Source: Actinidia chinensis (lineage: Eukaryota; Streptophyta; Magnoliopsida; Ericales; Actinidiaceae). From it: 15,000 nucleotides of DNA. A program made the position numbers and the translations under genes. A model generated the notes under the pieces. That model did not search any database. It was not told the origin of the DNA and saw only the letters and a list, made by a program, of their open reading frames with translations. The number at the start of each line of letters is the position of its first letter. The stretch's first letter is position 1. Where the stretch lies: NCBI GenBank assembly GCA_009663005.1, contig CM018914.1, forward strand, positions 2,551,951 through 2,566,950, given 5' to 3'. Shown piece by piece: positions 1 to 8,221 of the stretch.

Positions 1-568
1 TACATACGACTACTATAATGGGAAGTTAAAAACTGATCTAGCCTAACTTAAAAATAATTAAGGAATAATGCAATGCACAAGAAAATAAGAATGAACAACA
101 CCACGAGTACAAAGTTCTTCCACCATTTCATATATGCGCCTAAAGCATATATAAACTGTACAGACAAGACAATTGAATTTAACAAATTCTATCCATGTGT
201 CATCATTACCACCCAAACTAAAAAAAGAAAATTAGAGCGACATGTCACTTACTTCTGCACACAAGCCTACTATGTCCCATGTAACTAAAGCCATGGTACC
301 TTAACAAGAGGGAAAAGTTGGTACTTATCACGGAGTGCAGTGTTTAAGTAAAATAAGTATTAGTAGCATATTATTTTGTATATCTATGCATATAGACAAC
401 AATGAAAATAAAAAATATACCTGTTTTGAGCAGAACAATAAATGTTGGTGCCATCACCATGGCAGTCTATTGATCGCTGTTTGGTGCAAGAAACAAGACG
501 GTAGAATGGGAATTGTGGCGTTGGAAGTCGACACATAAGTATTTCCAGAACCCAGCACGCCCACTTAA
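1..568. other. AT-rich intergenic DNA with exon-like scraps
   Basis: No recognisable gene. On the plus strand a frame is open at 335-538 (67 codons); its second half (about 418-538) is less AT-rich and ends in a Val-Asp-Thr-stop. On the minus strand, 421-588 could be an exon, bounded by an AG at 589-590 and a CAG/GTATAT donor at 420-419, and open for about 55 codons. The two readings exclude each other and neither gives a family I know, so I do not call either a gene. Confidence 0.3.
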
Positions 569-958
569 TTTTGTGCACTTCCACAGTTCTATAGGCCTGT
601 GGTTTGTTTCTTGATAGCCGACACTATTTCAGGGGAGTGTAAAAATTTAGACCCGTGTGATATCTGTAAAAATGTTGAATTAAAATATGTTGGAAGTATC
701 AATAAAAGCTCTATCAAAACTCCTGAAATTGAAACAAAATCATTCAGATTTAGACATACTGGAGAGACAAGTGCATTGACGATTGATTCCATCATTTTGA
801 GACGGAGGGCAGTGGCGAAAGTAACAAGAGGGTCCAGTTTGGAGCAGTTCCATGCTTGTTCCACTGATATTTTTTCCAAAAATCAAATTTGCTTCCCTCT
901 GGTTTTTGGCCCAAGCTCTTCTAAACCACGAAGACTGGCAATGCTGCTAAGAGAGTGA
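569..958 (+). CDS. Open reading frame of unknown function, possibly an exon
   Basis: This frame is open for 129 codons from just after a TAA at 566-568 to the TGA at 956-958. There is no ATG near its beginning; a GTG at 599 is not a credible plant start, so if real it is a terminal exon. A possible acceptor is the pyrimidine-rich TTCCACAG ending at 586, which keeps the frame open. The N-terminal third has four Cys (in the pattern C-x5-C-x2-C, following one further upstream); the C-terminal third is rich in Arg, Ser and Leu. I recognise no domain. The minus strand is also open over 589-879, and at its right end has an acceptor-like TTTGTAG (rc of about 969-975) followed by a 25-codon terminal frame, so the true strand is unclear. 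It may be non-coding. Confidence 0.2.
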   Translation, partial: FCALPQFYRPVVCFLIADTISGECKNLDPCDICKNVELKYVGSINKSSIKTPEIETKSFRFRHTGETSALTIDSIILRRRAVAKVTRGSSLEQFHACSTDIFSKNQICFPLVFGPSSSKPRRLAMLLRE

Positions 959-1600
959 TGTCTCCTGCTACAAAGAAAAACTTAAAAACATCAAACAAAT
1001 TAAAAGAACAGTAGAATAAAGGAATGAGGGAACGTGTAATCACAATTTCAAAAAGCCTAATCGTGTGTTTGATTGGACAAAAAACTCAGCATTTTGAGCC
1101 ATTCCCCAAACTGGCCAAAACCCATGAGTGTGAAGTCTTGAGGACGGACGATACGTTTGGGATTAATCGGCAAACCCATTGGCCATGTTAGCACCAGGGT
1201 GAAGAACGGGGTCCCTCTTCCCCATAGAACAGGAAGCACAAGCAAGGTTAAGGAGGACTATCAATGTCAACTTTCATTTCTCCAAACTTTGTCCTGTTTG
1301 TTTACAACACTATTGGTTTGGGGAACTATTGAATCAAAACAGCACTTTATAGTGGTTAGGATTGAACGCTCCCATGAAAAATTACACTTGGCCCTTTAAG
1401 TATGACTATACTGTTCTCCTTTGGTCCACAAACAAACGAGATTGCCACATTGACCCCTTCACTTATTATTTTTATTTTTCGATTAGGAACCAATCCTCTA
1501 ATCCATCCAAATTGTTAACGGAAATGGCACACGGTGCAATGCAGTGCCACAGAACTGCCATATCAAGCCAAAAACCCAAACACCCTAATCCTCGATAGTT
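959..1600. other. Intergenic DNA, no gene seen
   Basis: Several short frames on both strands are at chance length. The stretch at about 1340-1480 resembles low-complexity plant intergenic repeats (phrases such as acacttggccctttaa), but no terminal repeats or coding domains can be seen. Confidence 0.4.
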
Positions 1601-1925
1601 ACTTTCCCCCACCCACAACCGACCACCCTCCACGAGCCGATCAATCTACACCCCAACCCCTGGCGCCGCACAAAAGCTCCCCATTCCATCAACCACAACC
1701 ACATTAAAGCAACATAGCACCTCCCCCAGGCCCCAACAGCTTTGACCCGCACCAGACTTGCAAATTGTTACGTCGCCGTCGCCGTCACCAAAGTCCCAAG
1801 CTGCCACTGCTGCCCACTACCTTGCATATCCATGGAGGAGTATGAGAGGGGGAACGACCGAGGTTTGCAGCAATTTTCTTACGTAGGAAGGTCGAGGATA
1901 AGGTTGAGGGCTAGTAATTTGTAGA
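1601..1925. other. C-rich, GC-elevated stretch, unassigned
   Basis: The plus strand from about 1600 to 1740 is C- and A-rich (runs such as CCCCCACCCAC and CCCCAACCCC), which is unlike the AT-rich flanks. A frame at 1742-1924 (60 codons) includes a GTCGCC-type trinucleotide run near 1771-1788. The frame has no recognisable domain, and its Val-Ala-Val run comes directly from the simple repeat, so it is not called as a gene. Confidence 0.3.
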
Positions 1926-2214
1926 GAAACTGCAAGAGTGGCGAAATGGTATGAGAGAGATATGATTGGTACTGGTCTTTAACACCAGGACCGAGGCTCA
2001 TTGGTCCTCGTAGTCTGACCAACGTTTCATTTGAGTTCTTAAAAGGAAGGTCATTTGAGTTTCATGTGCTCCACTTTCACTCTTGCAACTCGCGGGTCGT
2101 TTTCCATTTCCACTGTAATTGAGTCTCCACAAAACAAACATAACATTAATCAAATTGCAGATTAAAGTGTTCGCAAGTTTTAAAAATGAGTCATTCTTCT
2201 AGGGTAAATTATAT

Positions 2215-2282
2215 GGCAACCTCCTCATTTCTTGAGATTACACTGTCGTCCCCTTAATTCCTTGAAACAACACTGGCAACCC
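2215..2282. repeat. Diverged 30-bp tandem duplication
   Basis: Two adjacent 30-bp units (2215-2244 and 2245-2274) share about two thirds of their bases, including the TTG and ACACT near their ends. A third partial start (GGCAACCC) follows at 2275. Phrases of this kind are common in plant transposable-element terminal regions, but no element boundaries can be placed. Confidence 0.4.
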
Positions 2283-2390
2283 ATGCCAGATAACAATGTT
2301 AAAATAACATTGAATGTACCATAATGCCTTCCCCGCTCTCTCTCACCACCCGCCCTTTTAAGTCCTCTTTGGCAACCAACTTTACCACCC

Positions 2391-2406
2391 AAAAAAAAAA
2401 AAAAAA
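2391..2406 (+). repeat. Poly(A) run of 16
   Basis: There are sixteen consecutive A residues directly after a C-rich phrase. The run could be a simple repeat or the decayed tail of a retroposed sequence; no retroposon body is recognisable upstream. Confidence 0.9.
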
Positions 2407-2614
2407 GGAAGATCCTCCACCACCATCCCCAACATCATCACCCCTATCTCAACCATTCCACCAAATGTAACAGCTAATTTTTACATCAACAGACGATGAA
2501 CTGGATTGCTAGCCAAATTCCTAGAATTATGTAAATTTCGCTAAATCCTGAACATTGTACTATCTAAACTAAGCTTGGGAGTTTAGGATTAATGTGGCTT
2601 TTTGAAAGCGTTTT

Positions 2615-2833
2615 TCATGGAACTAAAGTATGTAAAGAATGGAATTTTAACAGGAGAGATACGACATCACGCCAATCTTCGGGAACATCACTAAAAACAA
2701 TTTTAAGAGTATAAACACTCGAGATAAACAATAAATTGGAATAAGCACAGCCATCCATTTCATTTAACCAACCATCCCATATCAAGGACGAAACCTCCAT
2801 CCATAACACACCATCTATTGGCATAGAGTGCAA
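2615..2833 (-). CDS. Weak 72-codon open reading frame, unknown
   Basis: The frame runs on the minus strand from an ATG at 2833 to a stop at 2615-2617. It encodes 72 residues rich in hydrophobic, Trp and acidic residues (VLWMEV, IWDGW, EDWRDVV). A possible splice donor-like GCAAG/GTATGC lies just upstream of the ATG on the same strand, so the frame could equally be intron sequence. No family is recognised, no signal peptide is convincing, and the length is within what chance allows in this AT-rich DNA. Confidence 0.15.
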   Translation of the reverse strand: MHSMPIDGVLWMEVSSLIWDGWLNEMDGCAYSNLLFISSVYTLKIVFSDVPEDWRDVVSLLLKFHSLHTLVP

Positions 2834-3430
2834 ATAGCATACCTTGCAAGCTCCTCATATAAACGTAGTTTTCAATACCTAAAAGAGGAGTACACCAAAT
2901 AGGTAAACAAAAAAGTTATGCACACACATCTTCTCTACCATGGCAAAGAGCAGAAGACTTGATTTCACATTGTTAAAGACCCACTTTCATGTAACATAAG
3001 AACATTTTGTAAAGGCTTCATATTCTTGTTTTAAATTCTAGATATTAACTTCACACTCGACCATAGTTCAAGTTAAAGAAAATACAACAAAAACACATCT
3101 AACAATTATTTTTGTTTACCATTTGTTTGGAATGTTGCCACCAAAAGGTTCAGATCCTTGTAATGTAAATATGTAGTATTTGTAAAACTATACTTAAGAA
3201 ACGGTGCCAAAACGGGCAACATACGCAAAAAGAACACCATTTTGTAGTCCCAAAACTAAGTTGTTTTTAATATAGATACAATTACGTAATTAATGAACAA
3301 GAAAGAAAATGGGAAAGGGTATATTCAAATGCAATAAAAAAACAACATACTCGAGCCTTTTTTTCTTTGTTTCACTTTATTTTCCACTCATAATTTTTTA
3401 CTTCTGACCAATGGACCCCAAAATGGTTTT
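2834..3430. other. AT-rich intergenic DNA, no gene seen
   Basis: Long A and T runs and frequent stops in all frames. No terminal repeats or coding signals are seen. Confidence 0.5.
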
Positions 3431-3434
3431 TTTG

Positions 3435-3570
3435 TTCAAAAGTTTCCGTAAATTAGAATTACCACTAACGGGGTATTCGATGCTTCTTCTTCTTCGTAAG
3501 TTCGAACCTGAAGCCTCATTTTTGGAAGCCAGATTACACCACTTGACCTAGGCTGAAAACTCGATAAAAT
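3435..3570 (-). mobile_element. SINE-like retroposon with tRNA-type pol III promoter
   Basis: Read on the minus strand, TAGGTCAAGTGG (3550-3539) fits an A box and GGTTCGAACTT (3508-3498) fits a B box. Their starts are 42 nt apart, close to the spacing inside tRNA genes. The sequence between does not fold as a tRNA, so this looks like the head of a tRNA-derived SINE and not a tRNA gene. A GAA-rich run (about 3495-3480) and a Pol-sequence-unrelated body follow, and an A-rich segment near 3437-3428 could be the tail. Boundaries are estimates; no target-site duplication was established. Confidence 0.5.
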
Positions 3571-4300
3571 GAGGATTCTGGTACAACAAATATGTGCATG
3601 TAATTTGCAGTAGTAGCCTGCATAGTTTTGCAAATCAAGCATTTTGGGTCCATGTTTTAGCCCATTTTGATGATTCAAACAACACAACCGTTCATATTGT
3701 AGACCTCATCGAGGAGTTTTAAGTACTGTAAAAATTTACTTGATCGGATACTTTAAGACACCCAGTTTGATTGGTCATAATTCGTAGTCCTCTCGCCGTT
3801 GGTTTGTTGTCCGATGACGAAGAAACTTTGAAGGATTAAATTCACGGAGAAATGCAAGTTTTTGGCCATCTCGATAGCTCAAAGATTTGAAAGGGTATTT
3901 CAGTATTTTAGAAGTGAGGGACGGTAGTTTGCTAGTTTAGACATGAATTCATGATAGAAATCTTTCCTAAACTTTAGAAGTGTTCTTTTCTTCAATTTTT
4001 ACAAAATTTTGGGCCCTCTTTTGTAATGTTAGAACTCGTTTTTTTTGTATAAACACTACTTTTAAAGTTTGATTTATTTATTTTTAGCCCCAAAAGACTT
4101 GTATTTTTAAATCCATAAGGATTAGTAGCCCAAGAATTTAAATAAAAAGGGTTTTGGTCCAACTCTGGTGTTAAAACCCAAATATTTTAAAGAGTCCAAC
4201 CCTTCAAAAATGTTTTAGTAAGCCCAATCTATTTTGTTTTAAACATAATTTTTTCTTTTTTGTCTTCCTTATTTTATTTAAACAGCTCGAATTAACATTT
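3571..4300. other. AT-rich intergenic DNA, possible old transposon remains
   Basis: No gene is visible. The part at about 3690-3960 is less AT-rich and has the texture of a decayed repeat (for example, gatcggatac and ggccatctcgatagctc). From 3960 onward T-runs dominate. Nothing allows an element class to be named. Confidence 0.35.
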
Positions 4301-4305
4301 TTAAA

Positions 4306-4494
4306 ATGCGAAAGGTCCAGCCTGCACCAAAATTGGGGCTTGAACCGCACTGGGTCAATCCGATATTGGCCCGATTCGGCGTGTGCAAACAGAGGTGCCG
4401 ATTCAACCAATGGGTAGCCCATGGTGCTGAAATCGCGGTCCTGGACAGCCCTAAGTGCCTGAATCGCCACTTTTGGAGGGCCTTAAGATTTTAA
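4306..4494. other. GC-richer island open on both strands
   Basis: GC content rises sharply between about 4310 and 4490, inside very AT-rich DNA. A 62-codon plus-strand frame starts at the ATG at 4306, and a minus-strand frame is open across 4204-4470. Repeated elements such as gaaccg, cccgattcgg and gccgattcaa suggest a decayed repeat and not a gene. Neither translation resembles a known protein. Confidence 0.3.
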
Positions 4495-4690
4495 TGGCTT
4501 TGGATTGATTCTGAACTTAATCAGAATCAGTTTAATATCAATCACAGAGTGTTTGCCTGCGTCACAAGCCTTAAGGGATTGGGTTTGAAAGGGTGTGTTG
4601 AAACGCCTTCCCCAACTTTTCTTTCCCACGCCCCATAATACAGGACCCTCCCACTACCATGGGAGATCCCAGATAACTTTATATTTTCAG

Positions 4691-4749
4691 TATATGTTGA
4701 GTGAGCAGGAAGTGATGAAAAGAGTGCAGAAACTCTGCAAAATTAAAGA
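4691..4749 (+). CDS. Possible 59-nt internal or first-coding exon
   Basis: The segment has a good acceptor (ATATTTTCAG ending at 4690) and a strong donor (AAAGA/GTAAGTATTTT at 4750). Its frame reads Y-M-L-S-E-Q-E-V-M-K-R-V-Q-K-L-C-K-I-K, a short, charged, heptad-like helix starting with an in-frame ATG at 4694. The flanks are T-rich like plant introns. The rest of any gene was not found: no convincing coding exon lies within about 600 bp on either side. Such a match of splice signals can arise by chance, so confidence is low. Confidence 0.2.
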
Positions 4750-4759
4750 GTAAGTATTT

Positions 4760-5340
4760 TAAGTAGTCTTTCGTGGTATAGAAATTTTTGAGTTTTTCGT
4801 AGAACAGGACGCCTGAGAGTCTGTTTGTCGAATCTGGTTAGAATAGGAAACTTGAACCCCCGGTTCTGGTGGAAGCCCTGACGGATTTAGTTTCGGAATT
4901 TTTTGGAGAGAGTTTCTATAGGTTTTTGGTCTCCATTTTGGTGTATCATAAATATCAGTCCCAATCTTTAATAAATTTTTTTATAGGTAAGGTGTAAAAT
5001 ACTAAAATATCAGCAGATAAATTCATTAATCAGATACTGCTTTTAAAAAACAACTTTTTATATAACCCCATTAATGTTTTTCATAACTTAATCTGATATT
5101 GCGGTCCATTTCGTTTGACTTATATGTACTGTTTTTCTTTACTTAGGGCCTTATGGGTCGTAAAATGTGTTAATTTGTTGTTATTCAAGCATACTTATAT
5201 GAACTAATTTGATCTACTTTTTTGAATAAAAATGTTGTTGGGTTAAAACCGATCACCATTCTTGAAACTGATTTATCTTGAATTGATGAGAACTTTAAAT
5301 TATTTTTTCAAATAATACTCATCATATATTACCAAATGCC
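4760..5340. other. AT-rich intergenic or intronic DNA
   Basis: Strongly AT-rich, with T runs and stops in every frame. No repeat structure or coding signal is recognised. Confidence 0.5.
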
Positions 5341-5344
5341 GGGT

Positions 5345-6240
5345 TTATACGCACCAACTAACCAACTGCAGCATGACGGTCTTGAGCCGCTCCGATTGGA
5401 ATTCCAGTCGGTAAAGGCGGACAAGGGGGCGTCAAAGGGTAACTATGAGATAGAGTCAACTACTAGGGGCGTTAGTTAGAAGTTCCGAAAGGCAACTGAT
5501 CTTCCTTCTGACCCAGCTCCTTCCTCCTTTCCTCCTTGTTTGTCAATGCAATTGACAGGCTTAATTAGGTCAAAAAGTTGGTCATTCCAGGGGTTTCCAA
5601 CAATAGTGGGCTTCTTTGATTCCTGGCTCATAACGAAAAACTAAACTCTCTTTCGTGGGAAAGGTTTGGACCCTTGTAAACTGCTAAAATTAGAGGCAAA
5701 GCTACGAAGGAGCTCTTCATTGTTGCGTGCAAAAATGGGGGAAACCCAACCATTTAGAATCCATAGAACTAACTCGCCCCCCTGCTCTGCTCGGAATCAG
5801 AAATACCCCTCTATGGGTACAGCGCTTTAGTAGAAATGAACAATCCCTGCTAGCCACAACCCCGCCGATCCCAGCCTACGAGCCTCCAGAAGAAGGAAGC
5901 CAAACAAGAATATATGTGAGTGGTCTTTACATACATACCGATGTTTTGATAGTTGAGGCTCCACGGGACGCTCGCGGCTGATGCCTCCGCACACTTTTAT
6001 GGCTCGGTGGCGCTATTCCCTTTAATAAGGCTGGAAGAAGCAAAAACCAAAATTTATGGCGAGTGTCTTCTAAATCACTTTTACATGCCGAAAGAAAGGG
6101 ATTTGGAAGACAAAAAGGTAATGGATCCAGCATTCCAATTAATATCACTTTTCTTTACTTTTCTTTATAGTAGAGGACTTAATCAAACTTCTTCAGATAA
6201 TATATTACAATTAACGCAAGATTAACAAAACTAACAAGTT
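5345..6240. other. Organelle-like block, possible nuclear mitochondrial insertion
   Basis: The base composition changes abruptly: GC is moderate and even, with phrases such as gccgctccgattgg, aaggcggacaaggggg and ctacgaaggagctcttc, and without the long A/T runs of the flanks. This texture is typical of angiosperm mitochondrial intergenic DNA. An 84-codon plus-strand frame (5727-5981, Pro-rich middle) and a 90-codon frame (5953-6225) lie within it, but neither matches a mitochondrial protein I recognise, so I do not call genes. Edges were placed where composition returns to AT-rich. The alternative is a decayed transposon interior. The assignment rests on sequence texture only. Confidence 0.4.
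5392..5411 (+). other. Stable hairpin, 8-bp stem with AATT loop
   Basis: CCGATTGG and CCAGTCGG pair over eight positions (one G-U wobble as RNA) around an AATT loop. CCGC (5387-5390) and GCGG (5417-5420) can extend the stem outward with unequal bulges. It lies at the left end of the organelle-like block. A role as an RNA-processing or 3'-end-stabilising stem in its original location is possible but not shown. Confidence 0.55.
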
Positions 6241-6700
6241 TTTGCATGCAAGCTTAAGCGGAGATTAGTAGGCATCGATGCGTAGAAGTTAGATTTTTTT
6301 TGCCTTCAGTTGAGAAAAGGTATAGTTCAAGACTCTACTGTGTAAGCCGAGGTCCGCCCAGCTAACCTAGGAACAGATATCTATAAAACTCCCATTTGAC
6401 GGTTTCAAACCACGTTGCAGTTAGATTCATATACATCGAGAGAGAGAGAGAGACTTACTTATGAGTTTGAAGAAAGGGATTCATTGACGGTTAAAGAGAT
6501 AGAGGGAACTAAGGTTTTTCTGATGATGCTTCTGAACCTATAACACTATACAAAAACCCTAAGAACGGGGCCGCTTCCGAACCGAAGAGCTTGCTTGTAC
6601 GTAGGGCTATTGTCAATTTTGGGGGCGTGGGCCCAACAACATTTGGTACCGATCCAGATGGATTAACGGGACGGACATTCGGCCCGTGAATGAATTAACT
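6241..6700. other. Mixed intergenic DNA with promoter-like pieces
   Basis: No coding frame is recognisable. A TATAAAA (about 6384-6390) is followed by a GA microsatellite (6438-6453). On the minus strand the same microsatellite reads as a CT-rich leader in front of an ATG (6434-6432) with 24 open codons. A telobox AACCCTAA lies at 6555-6562. These are ordinary parts of plant promoters and 5' UTRs, but no gene body can be attached on either strand. Confidence 0.3.
6438..6453 (+). repeat. GA dinucleotide microsatellite, (GA)8
   Basis: Eight uninterrupted GA units. GA/CT tracts are frequent in plant 5' leaders and are also common neutral microsatellites. Confidence 0.95.
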
Positions 6701-7312
6701 TTTAGGGGCCCTGTTTGATACCCCGTGGGTGGGGGATGGGACTAATATTCTGGGATTCCATTATTTTTGGTGTTTGGTTTGCCGTTTATCATAGCTCTAA
6801 ATTTCTAGTCGACTATTAATATCCCAAATGTGATATTGTTAATATACTACGGGACATGGTAATTAAATATCACCCTTAACTCCATAAGCACAAATGACAA
6901 ATTCTCCTTCATATTTGTATATTTGTATAATTAAAGCGTAAATATAAAATTTTATGAAAAACATTTCATGAATTTTTGGACACTATTAACCACATTATCC
7001 TTAATATTTTTTACTAATGTCACTGGCTAATTCCTTGCAAAAACCAAAATACCCCGTCGGAATAGTGTTCTCCTTAACTAATTTTTTCGCATTATCAATC
7101 ACAATCCTTAATCCTAACTTTATTATTAATTCTACAATCTTATCACACTTAGCGAACGGCCGTAGAAATTGGGTAAGGACGGCTTGTGCCTTCTAGAATG
7201 GATCATAATTTGAATGATAACGGGACTCACATGCCTGTTCACTTTTGGGGAACTTTAATACGTTACAGATGCACACAAACTTAAATACCATTAAGAGCTC
7301 GTGGCTGGAGGA

Positions 7313-7568
7313 TAATCTTTTTAGAGGGAGGATAAATTTGAAGGTGATAACTTTTTAACTTTGTTTGAATATTTTTTTAAATAGGTTGATAAGGGTTGAC
7401 TGATATTAAGAAAATCCATATAGAGTGAGAAATAAAAATATAAAATATTTAGATATTAAAAAATCTATATTTTATTCTCTCTCTTATCTATAAAAAAAGA
7501 TTATACATTTTGTTTTTTTCTTTATTATATTTTTTTTTCTTATCCTCCACCCCTTATCCCCCGATAAC
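7313..7568. mobile_element. Fold-back (MITE-like) core
   Basis: GGAGGATAA occurs at the left (7314-7322 and again near 7328) and as its complement TTATCCTCC at the right (about 7540-7548). In the centre, gagtgagaaataaaaatata (about 7425-7444) can pair with tatattttattctctctct (about 7467-7486). The whole segment therefore folds back on itself, as short plant MITEs do, and appears nested in the larger inverted-repeat block. Confidence 0.35.
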
Positions 7569-7594
7569 TTTTAGTTAGGATTTAGTCCCCCCCA

Positions 7595-7659
7595 AAATTA
7601 TCCGATCCGTCTCTATCCACCTCCGGGGGTATAAATTATCCGGAAACATAAATTATCCG
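7595..7659 (+). repeat. AAATTATCCG present three times
   Basis: The 10-mer occurs exactly at 7595-7604, 7633-7642 and 7650-7659, with further looser copies (ATATCCGGGGG near 7687-7699). Clustered subterminal motifs are typical of transposase-binding regions near DNA-transposon ends, which fits the position just inside the right inverted repeat. Binding is inferred only. Confidence 0.5.
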
Positions 7660-7806
7660 CTCCATATCCGCAAGCCAACGCCGGGCGGAAAAAAAAATAT
7701 CCGGGGGAAAATTATTCCCCCTCATAAACCGGTAAACCAAACAACCACATAACGGATATAAAGAAAAAAAATTCTCAAACTACTCACCTTATTAAAATTT
7801 ATACAT

Positions 7807-8178
7807 GTGCATTTTGGTACAACTTGCAATTGTACAATTGAACAAGTTGTACCAAATTTTTGCACCGGGACCATCATCAACCGTTGCCACTGCCAACACC
7901 ACCGCATTTTTATTCAGAGAAACCACCCTTCATTGAGGCTCATTAAATTATGTCCTCGAGTTCTTGTAATTGAGTCTTTGGAAACCTTCAATTGTATAAG
8001 GTCATTCACCCAGAAAAAACTTGCAATGTGGTTAAGAGTTGTTACTCATATTAAATCCAATATTTTCCACAAGAGGAAAAAGACAATGTTGTTCGTATGC
8101 TCTTTTGAAATTCTCTTTCATTGTGTGTTCTGTTTATGTAACATAAAAGTTTTTCAAGTGGGACTATCTTTTACATAA
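7807..8178 (+). CDS. Long chance-like open frame, unknown
   Basis: This frame is open for 123 codons from an ATG at 7807, and its first 17 codons are made of the palindrome at 7813-7856. The translation is rich in Cys, Phe, His and Ile, as expected from T-rich DNA, and shows no domain. Four of its Cys fall in the first 25 residues, but no zinc-binding spacing is evident. No promoter or splice context supports it. It is listed only because of its length. Confidence 0.12.
   Translation: MHFGTTCNCTIEQVVPNFCTGTIINRCHCQHHRIFIQRNHPSLRLIKLCPRVLVIESLETFNCIRSFTQKKLAMWLRVVTHIKSNIFHKRKKTMLFVCSFEILFHCVFCLCNIKVFQVGLSFT
7813..7856. repeat. Nested palindrome, 14-bp arms
   Basis: TTTGGTACAACTTG (7813-7826) is perfectly complementary to CAAGTTGTACCAAA (7843-7856). 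The 16-nt spacer itself contains the perfect palindrome CAATTGTACAATTG (7827-7840). The 44-bp segment is thus a palindrome inside a palindrome with only two extra bases. It could extrude as a cruciform or, if transcribed, form a long hairpin. It may also be a minimal fold-back insertion. Confidence 0.9.
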
Positions 8179-8221
8179 ACCTAAAAGCAAACTTAATAAG
8201 ACTGTTAAACTTAAAACGTTT

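Larger units (their letters stand above)
6709..7750. mobile_element. DNA-transposon-like or MITE-like block
   Basis: The phrase GTGTTTGGTTTGCCGTTTATCA (about 6770-6791) recurs in inverted orientation at about 7722-7745, where the minus strand reads TTGTTTGGTTTACCGGTTTATGA. These 20-odd bp are imperfect terminal or subterminal inverted repeats about 970 bp apart. The left end also starts with GGGGCCCTGTTTGATA, a style common at plant hAT-, PIF- and CACTA-type element ends. No transposase is encoded between them, so this would be a non-autonomous element, possibly composite. No target-site duplication was established. Confidence 0.35.

Noticed and set aside
1057..1245. A 62-codon minus-strand frame with a hydrophobic start.
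   Set aside because: It has chance length, no splice context and no recognisable motif.
3498..3550. A tRNA gene on the minus strand.
   Set aside because: The A and B boxes are present, but no acceptor stem or anticodon arm pairs around them, as expected for a SINE head and not for a working tRNA.
3436..3687. An 83-codon minus-strand frame.
   Set aside because: It runs straight through the SINE-like element, including its A and B boxes and the GAA-rich run, so it is a by-product of that element.
5387..5420. Domain V of a group II intron.
   Set aside because: The hairpin lacks the AGC catalytic triad followed by the conserved bulge and GAAA-type loop.
5727..6225. Mitochondrial protein-coding exons in the organelle-like block.
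   Set aside because: The two overlapping frames do not resemble any respiratory-chain, ribosomal or cytochrome c maturation protein I know, and both have ordinary chance lengths.
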